The notes: a model not told the origin generated them from the letters alone. A stretch of DNA of 64,000 nt from Paracoccaceae bacterium (GCA_022824005.1 JAJEBG010000033.1:1-64000); one strand, 5' to 3'. Shown: positions 46,331 through 54,583, counted from the stretch's first letter. Translations and numbers: made by a program.

Positions 46331-47593
46331 TCAGGCTCCGAGCCTCTCCAACAGGGACCTCGCTCGTCCTGCGACGGTGTTACAAATGTTGTTCATTAGG
46401 GTGTGCCGGGCGGGCGGCAATTCAAGCGTGGACACGACACTTCCCGATTGCTCGATGATCGCTTCTGCAATCTCTCCCATCCGCCTGCGGACAAATGGCG
46501 CGCGAATCTTGATGTTCTTTGCGAACTTGTCGAGATCGGTGGGGTAAATTTCCTCTAGCATCCGGCGTCGGCCGATCTTCATGGCGAAGCGCTGGCTGAG
46601 GTCCGGATAGGCGATGGTGGAGAGAAGATCATAGAGCGGTGCGAGCTGCGTCCGGTCTGGCAGGTACAGCAAGCTGAAATTCTTCGCATGGGCATCGGCG
46701 TTGCCGATGATCGCGTTGAACAGGGCCGCATCCAAAAGCTTCAGGGCTTCAGCCCCGGGGCGGGTCGTTACGCGTCGGACGAGCACAAAACAATCACGGA
46801 AGACCGGTCCGCCATCGCTGGCGTATTTACGTGCCGACGTGAAGCCGAGAGCTTGGCAAAAATCCTCTTGATGAAGGCGAATGGTCTTGCCGTCCTCTCC
46901 TGTCAGCCGGTCATAGCGTTCGATCAGCAGAAGCCGTTTGTCGCCGACACTGCGATACTGGACGTCAGCGACGTCGAGACCGATTGCGCGGGCGAGCCGC
47001 ATGCAGAAGGCCTCGTTCTCGGCGATGCCCTCGAACCTTGCGATCTCGGGTTTCAGGATATGAGTTGTCGGCTGCCCCGGTGCGGGCAGGGCGATTTCTC
47101 CGTCCCTGTAGACGACGGGCAGTTTCGATTGAGCCCCGGCCAACGAAAGCCGCAAACCGTCTTCGCCGCCCGCGAGCATCGGACGCGTCGGCAATCGATC
47201 AATCAGCGTGACCAGTTTGTTATCGCTTAGAATGCGGGATCTGTCGGGTGTGCCTTCTGATGCGGGCTCGATGCCCCCCGGCCACACCTCAATGGCTCCG
47301 GCAACCTCGCCGCCAATCTCTTCCAAGAGGCGGAATTCATTCCGTTCCGAGATACCCAGCGCCTGCGCGATGGCGGTGCGCTGCGACGCCTCCGGCAGGA
47401 GGCCCTCAAAGAACGGGAGGGTCGACCGCTGGTCGAAGGGTTCAGGCTGTAGGGGTAAGGAGACTGACACTGGTCTTGCGTTCGACGTGGCGAGCCAGTC
47501 TTCGGTATAAGTGAACTCTGGCTCACCGTATTCGTTCAGGGCAAGCTGGCCAACACGCGCACCATTCCACCAGACGATCAGTCGCCGTGTCAT
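46331..47593 (-). CDS. hipA: HipA-type serine/threonine kinase toxin
   Basis: Type II toxin of 420 residues; E. coli HipA phosphorylates glutamyl-tRNA synthetase and induces growth arrest. Kinase features are intact: ATP-loop RLSLAGAQSKLPVVY, HILKPE (ATP lysine), IERYDRL, catalytic loop NAIIGNADAHAKNFSLLY and the metal aspartate in LAPLYDLLST. It overlaps hipB by 4 bases (ATGA). It sits in GC-rich foreign DNA next to an IS element, so it was probably acquired horizontally. No inactivating change was seen. Confidence 0.92.
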   Translation of the reverse strand: MTRRLIVWWNGARVGQLALNEYGEPEFTYTEDWLATSNARPVSVSLPLQPEPFDQRSTLPFFEGLLPEASQRTAIAQALGISERNEFRLLEEIGGEVAGAIEVWPGGIEPASEGTPDRSRILSDNKLVTLIDRLPTRPMLAGGEDGLRLSLAGAQSKLPVVYRDGEIALPAPGQPTTHILKPEIARFEGIAENEAFCMRLARAIGLDVADVQYRSVGDKRLLLIERYDRLTGEDGKTIRLHQEDFCQALGFTSARKYASDGGPVFRDCFVLVRRVTTRPGAEALKLLDAALFNAIIGNADAHAKNFSLLYLPDRTQLAPLYDLLSTIAYPDLSQRFAMKIGRRRMLEEIYPTDLDKFAKNIKIRAPFVRRRMGEIAEAIIEQSGSVVSTLELPPARHTLMNNICNTVAGRARSLLERLGA

Positions 47594-47808
47594 GTGGCAT
47601 ACCCGTCTGGCAAGTTGAAAGTTACCTCAATCCCAAGTGCGGCCAGAACGGCCAGCGTCTTGCCGAGCTGGGCCGTTTCCTTGCCAGCTTCGAGCTCAAT
47701 CAGAAAGCGCACGCCGACATTCGCCGCGGCGGCGAGTTCGTCCTGCCGCAGGCCTTGAGCCTTTCGGGCTGCGCGTATGGTGGTTCCAATGTCTGTTGGC
47801 GTCATCAT
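47590..47808 (-). CDS. hipB: HipB-type antitoxin (XRE helix-turn-helix)
   Basis: A 72-residue DNA-binding antitoxin that neutralises HipA and represses the pair. The helix-turn-helix spans IRAARKAQGLRQDELAAAA and VGVRFLIELEAGKETAQLG. ATG 47808 has GGAAG six bases upstream; the ORF-track start at 47856 lies upstream of the predicted transcription start and is rejected. The ribosome site lies in the first operator, so repression could act on both transcription and translation. Confidence 0.9.
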   Translation of the reverse strand: MMTPTDIGTTIRAARKAQGLRQDELAAAANVGVRFLIELEAGKETAQLGKTLAVLAALGIEVTFNLPDGYAT

Positions 47809-47815
47809 CGTAATC

Positions 47816-47829
47816 TTCCTGAACGGGAA
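47816..47829. promoter_or_regulatory. hip operator 1 (TTCCTG-AA-CGGGAA)
   Basis: Imperfect copy of the palindrome TTCCCG-NN-CGGGAA, one mismatch. It overlaps the predicted -10, the transcription start and the hipB ribosome site. Confidence 0.7.
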
Positions 47830-47856
47830 GATATATGACTGAAGCGATGGCGTCAA
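47828..47856 (-). promoter_or_regulatory. Predicted hipBA promoter
   Basis: Minus strand: -35 TTGACG (47856-47851), 17-base spacer, -10 TATCTT (47833-47828). The start would fall near 47821, inside operator 1, leaving a leader of about a dozen bases. Operators 1 and 2 bracket this promoter. Confidence 0.6.
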
Positions 47857-47864
47857 GCAAAATG

Positions 47865-47878
47865 TTCCCGAACGGGAA
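47865..47878. promoter_or_regulatory. hip operator 2 (TTCCCG-AA-CGGGAA)
   Basis: Perfect palindrome with six-base arms, just upstream of the predicted -35 box and exactly 49 bases from operator 1. Confidence 0.75.
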
Positions 47879-47913
47879 GAAGGAGGCAGATGGGGTCCCC
47901 TTCGAGCTAATTA

Positions 47914-47927
47914 TTCCCGCTCGGGAA
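47914..47927. promoter_or_regulatory. hip operator 3 (TTCCCG-CT-CGGGAA)
   Basis: Third copy, perfect arms, extended by flanking A/T (ATTCCCG...CGGGAAT). It begins exactly 49 bases from operator 2. The even spacing suggests cooperative HipB/HipAB binding along the DNA. Confidence 0.75.
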
Positions 47928-48329
47928 TTATATGATTTGGCTTTGTGTTTGATGAAACTCGATCTTGTACACTCAAAGTGTACAAAAGCGCCCGCCTTCA
48001 AAAGGCCTCCCACCGATTGCGGAACGCTTCGTCAACGCACCAAGCCGCTTCCTGAACCCTTGCAAATTCATGTCGATCACCCGACGCATTTGCGAGATTC
48101 CGAGGTGGCAGTTCACATGATTTGCCCCGACCATGTCCATCATGGCGGTTTCGACGGCTGCGCGGATCGTTACTGAGTTCGGTGACAGGTTTTTTGCAGC
48201 TGTTTGAAATTCTTGATGCGGACTACGAGCACCGACGGACTCTGGCCGAAAAAATCGACCGCGCACAGAAACTATCTGCTCTCGCCAAGCCGCGCGCACC
48301 GCATCGAAATCCGCGAACAAGTCCCTCGG

Positions 48330-48590
48330 CACAGGGTGCGCGTTCATCATAAACTCATCACGACGATAGCTCAACGACCCGCCATCACCATATTTAGGGC
48401 AGTCATGTTTGTGCCCCATCAGGAGGAAGCGCAGAGCGTAGTCGATGTTCGCTTCCTGCATCCGTTTCTCCAACGAATGTCGGAACGAGTAAATGACGTG
48501 ATCCAACGTCGGGAATAGTTCACGCCGCCTGAAAGCAGTGCTCATCGCCGCTGAGAAGGAATTGGATTTGTCGACATAACGTGCAAACCC
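48330..48590 (-). pseudogene. Tyrosine recombinase/integrase fragment
   Basis: Within ORF 47973-48686 the stretch GFARYVDKSNSFSAAM...VIYSFRHSLEKRM...LLMGHKHDCPKYGDGG matches the catalytic C-terminus of a phage-type tyrosine integrase (HxxR box and GH...YGDGG segment). The N-terminal and core-binding domains are absent; residues before it overlap the neighbouring DUF4338-like frame and look like read-through. The rest of the ORF (about 47973-48329) resembles nothing I know. It marks the island as once self-mobile. Confidence 0.65.
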
Positions 48591-48844
48591 GTCCGGCGCA
48601 CGATTGGATGCTTCAAGTGCAGGCGCCGGAACTGCTGCCAGCCGACCAGCGCGATCCAAATCCCGCCGTGCAGCGCGACATAGCACAGGCCCTTGCCGAT
48701 GATGCCGTGGAACCGAAGATAGTGATGCTCCTCCACCAGACGCTCCCAGAGCCGAAGCTCACGTGCACCACGGGTCGGTCGCACCGACTCCTCGCGAAGG
48801 TCAATGGAGGAATCCGGGGTCGGAAGAATCACAATGGCCGTCAC
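48542..48844 (-). pseudogene. DUF4338 (DruA-like) N-terminal fragment
   Basis: From GTG 48844 the reading RELRLWERLVEEHHYLRFHG and GKGLCYVALHGGIWIALVGW resembles the start of DUF4338 proteins, found in the Druantia DruA protein and in transposase-associated genes. It stops after about 100 residues where integrase-like sequence takes over in another frame, so only a fragment remains. The assignment rests on a short motif. Confidence 0.4.
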
Positions 48845-49160
48845 GTTGCCATGTCAAAAACGGAATGGCCCGCCCCAGTATCACCGCGTGACGATCACCG
48901 AACCGACACAAAAATAGTCCTGGACATCACTCGTGCAACGTTTGATTCTTCGCCTCACTGACACGAGAGGCAAAACGTCATCCCGCCCTCGTCCATTAAG
49001 CTCTGAGGTTTGAATACCGATCTTTCTCCACTCCTTTTGCACAGAAAAGAGATCAAGCTCAGAGCAAGGACGATTTCACCATCTCGACGCAAATGAGCAT
49101 ATTTTTTTGTGTTTGCCGCCCCCTTATGGTAACTTCATATTTTGTTTATGGAATCGAAAA
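48845..49160. other. Right junction of the island and clpS upstream region
   Basis: No gene is supported. The GC-rich island ends near 48.96 kb and lower-GC native sequence resumes. The T-rich stretch near 49.11 kb probably holds the clpS promoter, but no clear -35/-10 pair was fixed. Confidence 0.4.
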
Positions 49161-49517
49161 ATGACTCTCGATGACGCATTGCCTCTGATCATTCTGGCTC
49201 AGTCGAAACCCGAAGATGATGGGACTGGAACCTCGGTGTTGACCAAGCAGAAGGAAAAAACCAAGCGGGCCCCCCTCTATAAGGTCTTGCTGCTTAATGA
49301 CGATTATACACCAATGGAATTTGTCGTGGCGATCCTTGAGCAGGTCTTCCGTATGCCGAGAGACCGAGCCATTTCACTGATGCTTGATGTCCATAAAACG
49401 GGGATTGGCGTCGCCGGTGTTTATGTCCATGAAATTGCCGAGACAAAAGCCGCTCAAGTTCTATCCATTGCCAAAAGCCACGAACATCCTCTTCAATGCA
49501 CGATTGAGAAAGAATAG
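49161..49517 (+). CDS. clpS: ATP-dependent Clp protease adaptor ClpS
   Basis: N-end-rule adaptor of 118 residues delivering substrates to ClpAP. The conserved core [20 protein letters not shown] carries the substrate-pocket Asp-Asp, followed by [23 protein letters not shown] 49161 is preferred over the ORF-track start because of GGAA upstream and the usual length. clpA, the common neighbour, does not follow; an SDR gene does. Confidence 0.93.
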   Translation: MTLDDALPLIILAQSKPEDDGTGTSVLTKQKEKTKRAPLYKVLLLNDDYTPMEFVVAILEQVFRMPRDRAISLMLDVHKTGIGVAGVYVHEIAETKAAQVLSIAKSHEHPLQCTIEKE

Positions 49518-49553
49518 TGGCCGCTGAAGGTCACTCACATCAACGATCGTCCA

Positions 49554-50363
49554 ATGAATTTTTCTGTCAATGACAAAACGGCTATTGTCACAGGAGCCGC
49601 GACCGGTGTGGGTCTTGCCATCGCCCGCCATTTTGCCGAGCGTGGGGCCAATGTCATGTTTGCCGATAGCGATATCAAAGCCCTGAAAGTTGAGACGACT
49701 CCTCATCAGGCGAATATTGCCTGTTTTGCCGGAAATCTGAGTGACAAATTGTCGCGCATCAATCTGCTGAAAGAAACCGTGTCAACATTTGATCGGGTTG
49801 ACATTCTTGTCAATGCCAATCGGCAGGTGATCACGCGGCCTGACATCTTAGCAAAACGCCGCCCAGACGATCTTGAAACGATGCTAGAGCAGAACTTGCG
49901 ACAACATTATGAATTGTCGTGGCTCGTCGCCGAAAAGTTTATTGAACAGGAGCACAATCGATCGTCGAGTGGCCATGACTCGATTGGCTCTATCGTCAAT
50001 GTCTCTTCAATCGCGGCGCAGCGGATGGTGCCAGAGTTGGTTGAGTATTCGGTGAGCTGCGCCGCTCAGGACCAATTGACACGGTCAATGGCAGTGGCCC
50101 TAGCACCAAAGAATATTCGTGTGAACGCGGTCGCTTTTGGCTCTGTCATGAGCAAGAGTTTGGCTGCCAAACTCAATGCCAAGAAGGGTCACCGAGAATT
50201 TATTGAGAAAGCCACGCCGCTCGGGCGCATCGCAGAGGCCGATGACGTGGCTTCCGTTGTCCTCTTTCTGTCTTCGGACAGCGCCCGATTTGTCACCGGG
50301 CAAGTCCTCAATGTCGATGGTGGCCGATCGTTGCTCGATCGCTCAAGCAGCCCCTATCACTAA
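49554..50363 (+). CDS. SDR-family protein with altered catalytic motif
   Basis: Rossmann-fold protein of 269 residues with an intact cofactor loop (TGAATGVGLAIARHFAERG), Ser-bearing IVNVSSIAAQRMV and the C-terminal FVTGQVLNVDGG. The catalytic YxxxK reads YSVSC: the lysine that lowers the tyrosine pKa is cysteine. The NNAG motif is also changed (NANR). It may bind NAD(P) without normal dehydrogenase activity. The gene overlaps the convergent trcR by 4 bases. Substrate unknown. Confidence 0.8.
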   Translation: MNFSVNDKTAIVTGAATGVGLAIARHFAERGANVMFADSDIKALKVETTPHQANIACFAGNLSDKLSRINLLKETVSTFDRVDILVNANRQVITRPDILAKRRPDDLETMLEQNLRQHYELSWLVAEKFIEQEHNRSSSGHDSIGSIVNVSSIAAQRMVPELVEYSVSCAAQDQLTRSMAVALAPKNIRVNAVAFGSVMSKSLAAKLNAKKGHREFIEKATPLGRIAEADDVASVVLFLSSDSARFVTGQVLNVDGGRSLLDRSSSPYH

Positions 50364-51034
50364 CTCTTGTCGAGCTTCTCGCCGCCGCTCAGTGAGAAGT
50401 CACTCAAACCAAAAACGTGCGATTGCAATTTGCTGTCGTCTTTCAGAGATTCTTCGATTGACAGAATTTTTTTCCCTGTATCGGCTGTCTCAACCGTATC
50501 GGACTTGGCGGTGCGCTCACCGGCTTTTTTAACCGCATCATCAAGTTCAATCTGCTGACATAGTCCGAGGGCGACAGGATCGGTTGGCTGAATATTAGAC
50601 ATATTCCAATGCGTTCGCTCACGAATCGCATCAATGGTGGTCTTGGTTGTTCCAATCAGTCGGGAAATCTGGCCATTGGTCAATTCTGGATGATTTTTGA
50701 GGAGCCAAGCGATCGCTGCCGGTCGATCCTGTCTCTTTGATAAAGGTGTATATCGGGGCCCCTGGCGTCGGTGCTCACCAACGGCGACAGGATTTTCCAT
50801 CAATTGCAGTTCGTGCTCGGGGTCTACTTCCCCGCGTTTGATCTCTTCGCTCTCAAGTTGGTGATTGACGATGGGATCCATGCCCTGCGTTCCCAAAGCC
50901 ACTTCACCATCGGCAATACCTTGCACCTCAAGTTCGTGCAGACCACAAAACGCGGCAATTTGGCTAAATGTCAGCGATGTATTGTCGACCAGCCAAACAG
51001 CCGTTGCTGTTGGCATGATTGGCTTTTTTTTCAT
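50360..51034 (-). CDS. trcR: DUF1013 cell-cycle transcriptional regulator TrcR
   Basis: A 224-residue alphaproteobacterial protein. The N-terminus has AVWLVDNTSLTFSQIAAFCG, then GPRYTPLSKRQDRPAAIAWL and ISRLIGTTKTTIDAIRER, two helix-turn-helix-like segments characteristic of DUF1013/TrcR. The C-terminal tail is acidic and polar. ATG 51034 (MKKKPIMPTATAVWL) follows AAGGATAAATTTAGG; the ORF track extends it without support. The family is close to restricted to Alphaproteobacteria, supporting the taxonomic call. Confidence 0.85.
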   Translation of the reverse strand: MKKKPIMPTATAVWLVDNTSLTFSQIAAFCGLHELEVQGIADGEVALGTQGMDPIVNHQLESEEIKRGEVDPEHELQLMENPVAVGEHRRQGPRYTPLSKRQDRPAAIAWLLKNHPELTNGQISRLIGTTKTTIDAIRERTHWNMSNIQPTDPVALGLCQQIELDDAVKKAGERTAKSDTVETADTGKKILSIEESLKDDSKLQSHVFGLSDFSLSGGEKLDKS

Positions 51035-51138
51035 CCTAAATTTATCCTTTTCATCAAGAGCAAAACGCCATGAAGGGGGAATGAGCCATTCTAACAACCC
51101 GCCACAACGAGAGCAAGATGGTCATCCTTATCCTCTCG

Positions 51139-52131
51139 CTAGAGCGATAGAACAATCTTGCCAATATGTTGCGATGATTCGACGCGCCGATGGGCATCAG
51201 CGGCCTTGGCGAGGGGAAATGAAGAATCAATCACCGGCGCTATGCGCCCGTTATCAAGCAGAGGCCACACGTTTTGCCGCAATGACCGCGCGATTTTGGC
51301 TTTGGCAAAATCCGATTGGGGACGAAGCGTGCTCCCGGTGAGGGTCAAACGTCTTGTCATCAAGTGAACAAAATTCACCTCAACCTTCGGGCCTCGAAGA
51401 AAGGCAATCTGGACCAGTCGTCCGTCGTCCGCCAAACATCGCAAATTGCGGGGGATATAATCGCCCCCCACCATATCAAGAATCACATTCACCCCTTTGC
51501 CGCCCGTCGTCTCAGAGACAACTTGGACAAAATCCATATCTCGATAATTGATACAAATTTGTGCCCCCAATCGCTCGCAGGCGCGGCACTTTTCGTCACT
51601 GCCCGCCGTGGCCAACACGTTGGCACCCATCGCTGAAGCCAATTGGATGGCGGTGGTGCCAATCCCCGAAGAGCCACCGTGAACGAGGAAGGTCTCCCCC
51701 GCCTGTAGCTGACCGCGAGAAAAAACATTGCTGTAAACCGTGAAAAAAGTCTCACACAGTGCCGCCGCCGCGGTCAATTCCATTCCCTTTGGTATCGGCA
51801 GGGCATGATCTTGATGGGTTAAGGCATATTCGGCGTATCCACCGCCCGGCAATAGCGCCGTTACGCGATCCCCGACTTTCCAGTCGGTAACGCTCTCACC
51901 GATAGCCACCACCTCGCCGGCCGATTCGAGTCCGGGTAAATCAGACGCGCCGGGGGGCGGATGATAAAGCCCTTGGCGTTGCAGAGCATCGGGTCTGTTA
52001 ACCCCCGAAGCATGGTTTCGAATTAAAATTTGTTGATGACCCGGAACCGGGATTTTTCGCTGTCGCTCAACGAGAACCTCCGGCCCCCCGCTCTTAGAGA
52101 TTTCAATCACCCGCATCAAATCTTGTGCCAT
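51139..52131 (-). CDS. Zinc-free quinone oxidoreductase (MDR superfamily, QOR/PIG3 type)
   Basis: NADPH-dependent quinone or enone reductase of about 330 residues. N-terminal GGPEVLVERQRKIPVPGH, LPGLESAGEVVAIGE and the cofactor-binding FLVHGGSSGIGTTAIQLASAMG identify the PIG3/QOR branch; the catalytic-zinc cysteines of true alcohol dehydrogenases are absent. Start may be ATG 52131 or the ATG at 52116 (MRVIEISKSGG). It lies 26 bases after coq9 on the same strand. Confidence 0.88.
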   Translation of the reverse strand: MAQDLMRVIEISKSGGPEVLVERQRKIPVPGHQQILIRNHASGVNRPDALQRQGLYHPPPGASDLPGLESAGEVVAIGESVTDWKVGDRVTALLPGGGYAEYALTHQDHALPIPKGMELTAAAALCETFFTVYSNVFSRGQLQAGETFLVHGGSSGIGTTAIQLASAMGANVLATAGSDEKCRACERLGAQICINYRDMDFVQVVSETTGGKGVNVILDMVGGDYIPRNLRCLADDGRLVQIAFLRGPKVEVNFVHLMTRRLTLTGSTLRPQSDFAKAKIARSLRQNVWPLLDNGRIAPVIDSSFPLAKAADAHRRVESSQHIGKIVLSL

Positions 52132-52157
52132 CAAAACGACCACTATTATCTGAAATT

Positions 52158-52844
52158 TTAGTTTGAGCGCGACGTTGAGGGTTTATGAATTCGCCTCCCG
52201 ACTTGGTCCAAAACACGCATCAATTGACGACCCATGAGATTTTCTCGCACGCGTTTCTTGACCCCTTCAACCCTCATGACGTCATCAATACGGCGATCAA
52301 TAAAGTCCCAAGTGTTTTCACTTTCCGAACTTGAATCGCCAAGCCAATAAAGAAGTGATGCACTATAGACCGTGGAGAGGATGAGGCGTTTGGTATACCA
52401 GTTGATATCTTCAGACGAATCACCCAAACCTTCCCATATGCTGTCGGTCGTCCGCCAGATCACGCATGCGCCCACACCGGCACTTCTACACTGGGAGAAA
52501 AGAGCCACGGCCTTACGTGTGGCAACACGATGTTCAGCCATCACCGATAATCTCAGCCGAATCGCCTTCGCGACCCGGTAACTATAACGCAATTGGGAAA
52601 TATCGCTGCCTTGCAGTTTCTCGGCCATGAGATCGTCACCGCGGCGAAAATAAGCGATCGCGAGATCAAGACATTGCCTAGGGCAGGCCTTGATGGCATC
52701 AGAAAAATCAATGCCGGCCTCTTCCACTGCAATGTGAAAGACAGCGTCATTCCAACCCTTGTCAGCCGCCATTGGCAAGACTTTATCAAGAAGCAAATTG
52801 ATCGTTTGATCTTGATCCGGGTCACTTTGATTGGCATTTATCAT
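52158..52844 (-). CDS. coq9: COQ9-family ubiquinone biosynthesis protein
   Basis: A 228-residue lipid-binding helical protein that in mitochondria assists COQ7 in quinone hydroxylation. It has a TetR-like N-terminal region (DKGWNDAVFHIAVEEAGIDFSD) and the conserved C-terminal DWYT-equivalent INWYTKRLILSTVYSASLLYWLGD. AAGGAGAAATAATAA precedes the ATG. It is typical of Alphaproteobacteria and of eukaryotes. Confidence 0.92.
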   Translation of the reverse strand: MINANQSDPDQDQTINLLLDKVLPMAADKGWNDAVFHIAVEEAGIDFSDAIKACPRQCLDLAIAYFRRGDDLMAEKLQGSDISQLRYSYRVAKAIRLRLSVMAEHRVATRKAVALFSQCRSAGVGACVIWRTTDSIWEGLGDSSEDINWYTKRLILSTVYSASLLYWLGDSSSESENTWDFIDRRIDDVMRVEGVKKRVRENLMGRQLMRVLDQVGRRIHKPSTSRSN

Positions 52845-53077
52845 TTATTATTTCTCCTTGGTTCATACCCTTCTCTCTTTCCGCTTTAGTTAAACCTCAT
52901 CACCGTCCGCTCGACAAAAAGGAAAGATTGTCCAAGAGGGTTCAGCCGAATCTCATGTTACATCTATTTTAGTGATTGTCTGAAACAAATTTCAAGACTC
53001 GACAATTCCAATCCGTAATCTTATATACTCTTTCATTCAATGGAAACGGGGTTGTTCAGAAGGACAAAGATCAATCG

Positions 53078-53281
53078 ATGCTCGTTCAAGTTCGCGATAA
53101 CAATGTCGATCAAGCTCTACGCATTTTGAAAAAGAAACTTCAGCGTGAAGGCGTCTTTAGAGAAATGAAATTGCGACAACATTATGAAAAACCGTCCCAG
53201 AAACGGGCACGAGAAAAAGCCGAGGCGATTCGACGAGCTCGCAAATTGGCCCGCCGACGAGCGGTCAGGGAAGGCTTTTAG
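53078..53281 (+). CDS. rpsU: 30S ribosomal protein S21
   Basis: A 67-residue basic ribosomal protein: [20 protein letters not shown] and a C-terminus of Arg/Lys repeats ([16 protein letters not shown]). ATG 53078 is the family start, with AAGGAC upstream; the ORF-track start at 52976 adds 34 unrelated residues. It diverges from coq9. Confidence 0.95.
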   Translation: MLVQVRDNNVDQALRILKKKLQREGVFREMKLRQHYEKPSQKRAREKAEAIRRARKLARRRAVREGF

Positions 53282-53327
53282 CCGCAGCGAGCAGATTTCT
53301 GAATGTGAATACGCTTCGGGATGACTT

Positions 53328-53462
53328 TCAGCTATTGAATAGGGCCAAAAAGATCAGGGCCGCAATGGTGACCACGGCGACCCAAACTATGGCCTTAAGA
53401 AATCCAGCAAAGGTTTTTTCGTGACTCGTGATCTCCATCTTGCCACGTTCATATTCGCTCAT
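53328..53462 (-). CDS. aa3-type cytochrome c oxidase subunit IV
   Basis: A 44-residue gene too short for the ORF track. Translation on the minus strand gives MSEYERGKMEITSHEKTFAG and then FLKAIVWVAVVTIAALIFLALFNS: a short polar head with the EKTFAGF signature and one membrane helix, as in the COX4_pro_2 family of Rhodobacter and Paracoccus. A GTGAGATGA tract precedes the ATG. It packs against subunits I and III of the aa3 oxidase, whose genes are not here. Confidence 0.88.
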   Translation of the reverse strand: MSEYERGKMEITSHEKTFAGFLKAIVWVAVVTIAALIFLALFNS

Positions 53463-53524
53463 TCATCTCACTCTTCAAAAATAAATATGGGGCGTGAATT
53501 TTTTAGCCAAGACTGACAGAATCG

Positions 53525-54583
53525 TCAAGATCGCTGATATCGCCAAGCGCCATCGCGTGAATCAACGACTCGATTGACTTGACCCGCTTGATATAGCCAG
53601 TTCATATGGGCCACTGCTTCCGCCATCGCGAGACCATATTCCTTCCTCCGAATAGGGCGCTCGAACAGGGGTTCAAGAATTTCATGGACGGTCTGCGGAG
53701 TGGTCAACTCAGCCTTGATCCGATCGAGCGCGGCAAGGTGATTATCAATCAATTGCTCAAGGCGAAGCGGCAATCCATAGAAGGGTTTTTTGTGACCGGG
53801 AAGCACCAACTGCTCGGGCCGGGCATGGCGAGAAAAGGCACGACACGAAGCCAGCCATTCTTTTAGGGGGTTAGCCCCCGGTTCGGTGGCATAGACTCCA
53901 ATATTAGGCGTGATATCGGGAAGAAACTGGTCACCTCCTACGACGATGTCTGCCTCTTCACACCACAACGTGGCATGCGCTGGAGCGTGCCCATGACCGA
54001 TTCTCACTCGCCATTCACGTCCACCAAAACTTAACCGGTCTCCTTCTTGAATACGGGTAAAACCCAAAGGCATGGGCATCACGCAATCGGCAAAGTTGAA
54101 GGGTCTGCGATTCTTATATTTTTCGAGAAGATCAGGTGGGACTCCGCACCGCTCTTGGAAGGTGATGGTCTCACTGCTCGGGCGGTCTTGGATGTCCAAA
54201 GTCAGCATTCTCGCCATCAACCAAGCCGTGCGAGTGGCCAAAATCTCGGCTTTAAAATGCGATTGGAACCAACCCGCCATCCCCACATGATCAGGATGAT
54301 GATGGGTTAGAATCACGCGGCGAACTGGCTGGCCTCGCAACACGGAGTGTAAAATTTGTGGCCATAATGATCGGGTTTCATCGGTATTCATTCCACAATC
54401 AACCAAGGTCCAGCCGTCTTGATCCAAAAAGGCAAAAATGTTGACATGATCAAGCGCCATCGGAAGCGGCAAGCGGAACCACAATATCCCCTCTTCAATC
54501 TCAACGGCCTCAATCCCCGTCGGCGATGTGGGATAGGGTTGACGAATCGTTGTCGAATCCCTTTGGGTTGTCACTTCCGCCAT
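53525..54583 (-). CDS. MBL-fold metallo-hydrolase
   Basis: Metallo-beta-lactamase-fold hydrolase of 352 residues. The zinc motif is THHHPDHVGMAGW, further ligands lie in IGHGHAPAHATLWC and VGGDQFLPD, and LVLPGHKKPFYG provides the last histidine. A winged-helix-like tail (about 290-350) is as in LACTB2/SDSL-type members. ATG 54583 is chosen over the TTG in the ORF track. It may act on a thioester or lactone, and the acyl-CoA dehydrogenase gene lies upstream on the same strand. Confidence 0.83.
   Translation of the reverse strand: MAEVTTQRDSTTIRQPYPTSPTGIEAVEIEEGILWFRLPLPMALDHVNIFAFLDQDGWTLVDCGMNTDETRSLWPQILHSVLRGQPVRRVILTHHHPDHVGMAGWFQSHFKAEILATRTAWLMARMLTLDIQDRPSSETITFQERCGVPPDLLEKYKNRRPFNFADCVMPMPLGFTRIQEGDRLSFGGREWRVRIGHGHAPAHATLWCEEADIVVGGDQFLPDITPNIGVYATEPGANPLKEWLASCRAFSRHARPEQLVLPGHKKPFYGLPLRLEQLIDNHLAALDRIKAELTTPQTVHEILEPLFERPIRRKEYGLAMAEAVAHMNWLYQAGQVNRVVDSRDGAWRYQRS

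Noticed and set aside
46688-47230. 180-residue + strand ORF within hipA
   Set aside because: Antisense shadow of the intact HipA kinase frame.
47835-48176. 113-residue + strand ORF across the hip operator region
   Set aside because: It covers the promoter and operators and the antisense of the integrase-tail ORF, with no recognisable domain.
53041-53077. Longer S21 with 34 extra N-terminal residues
   Set aside because: The extension is not family-like; ATG 53078 gives the canonical S21 N-terminus.
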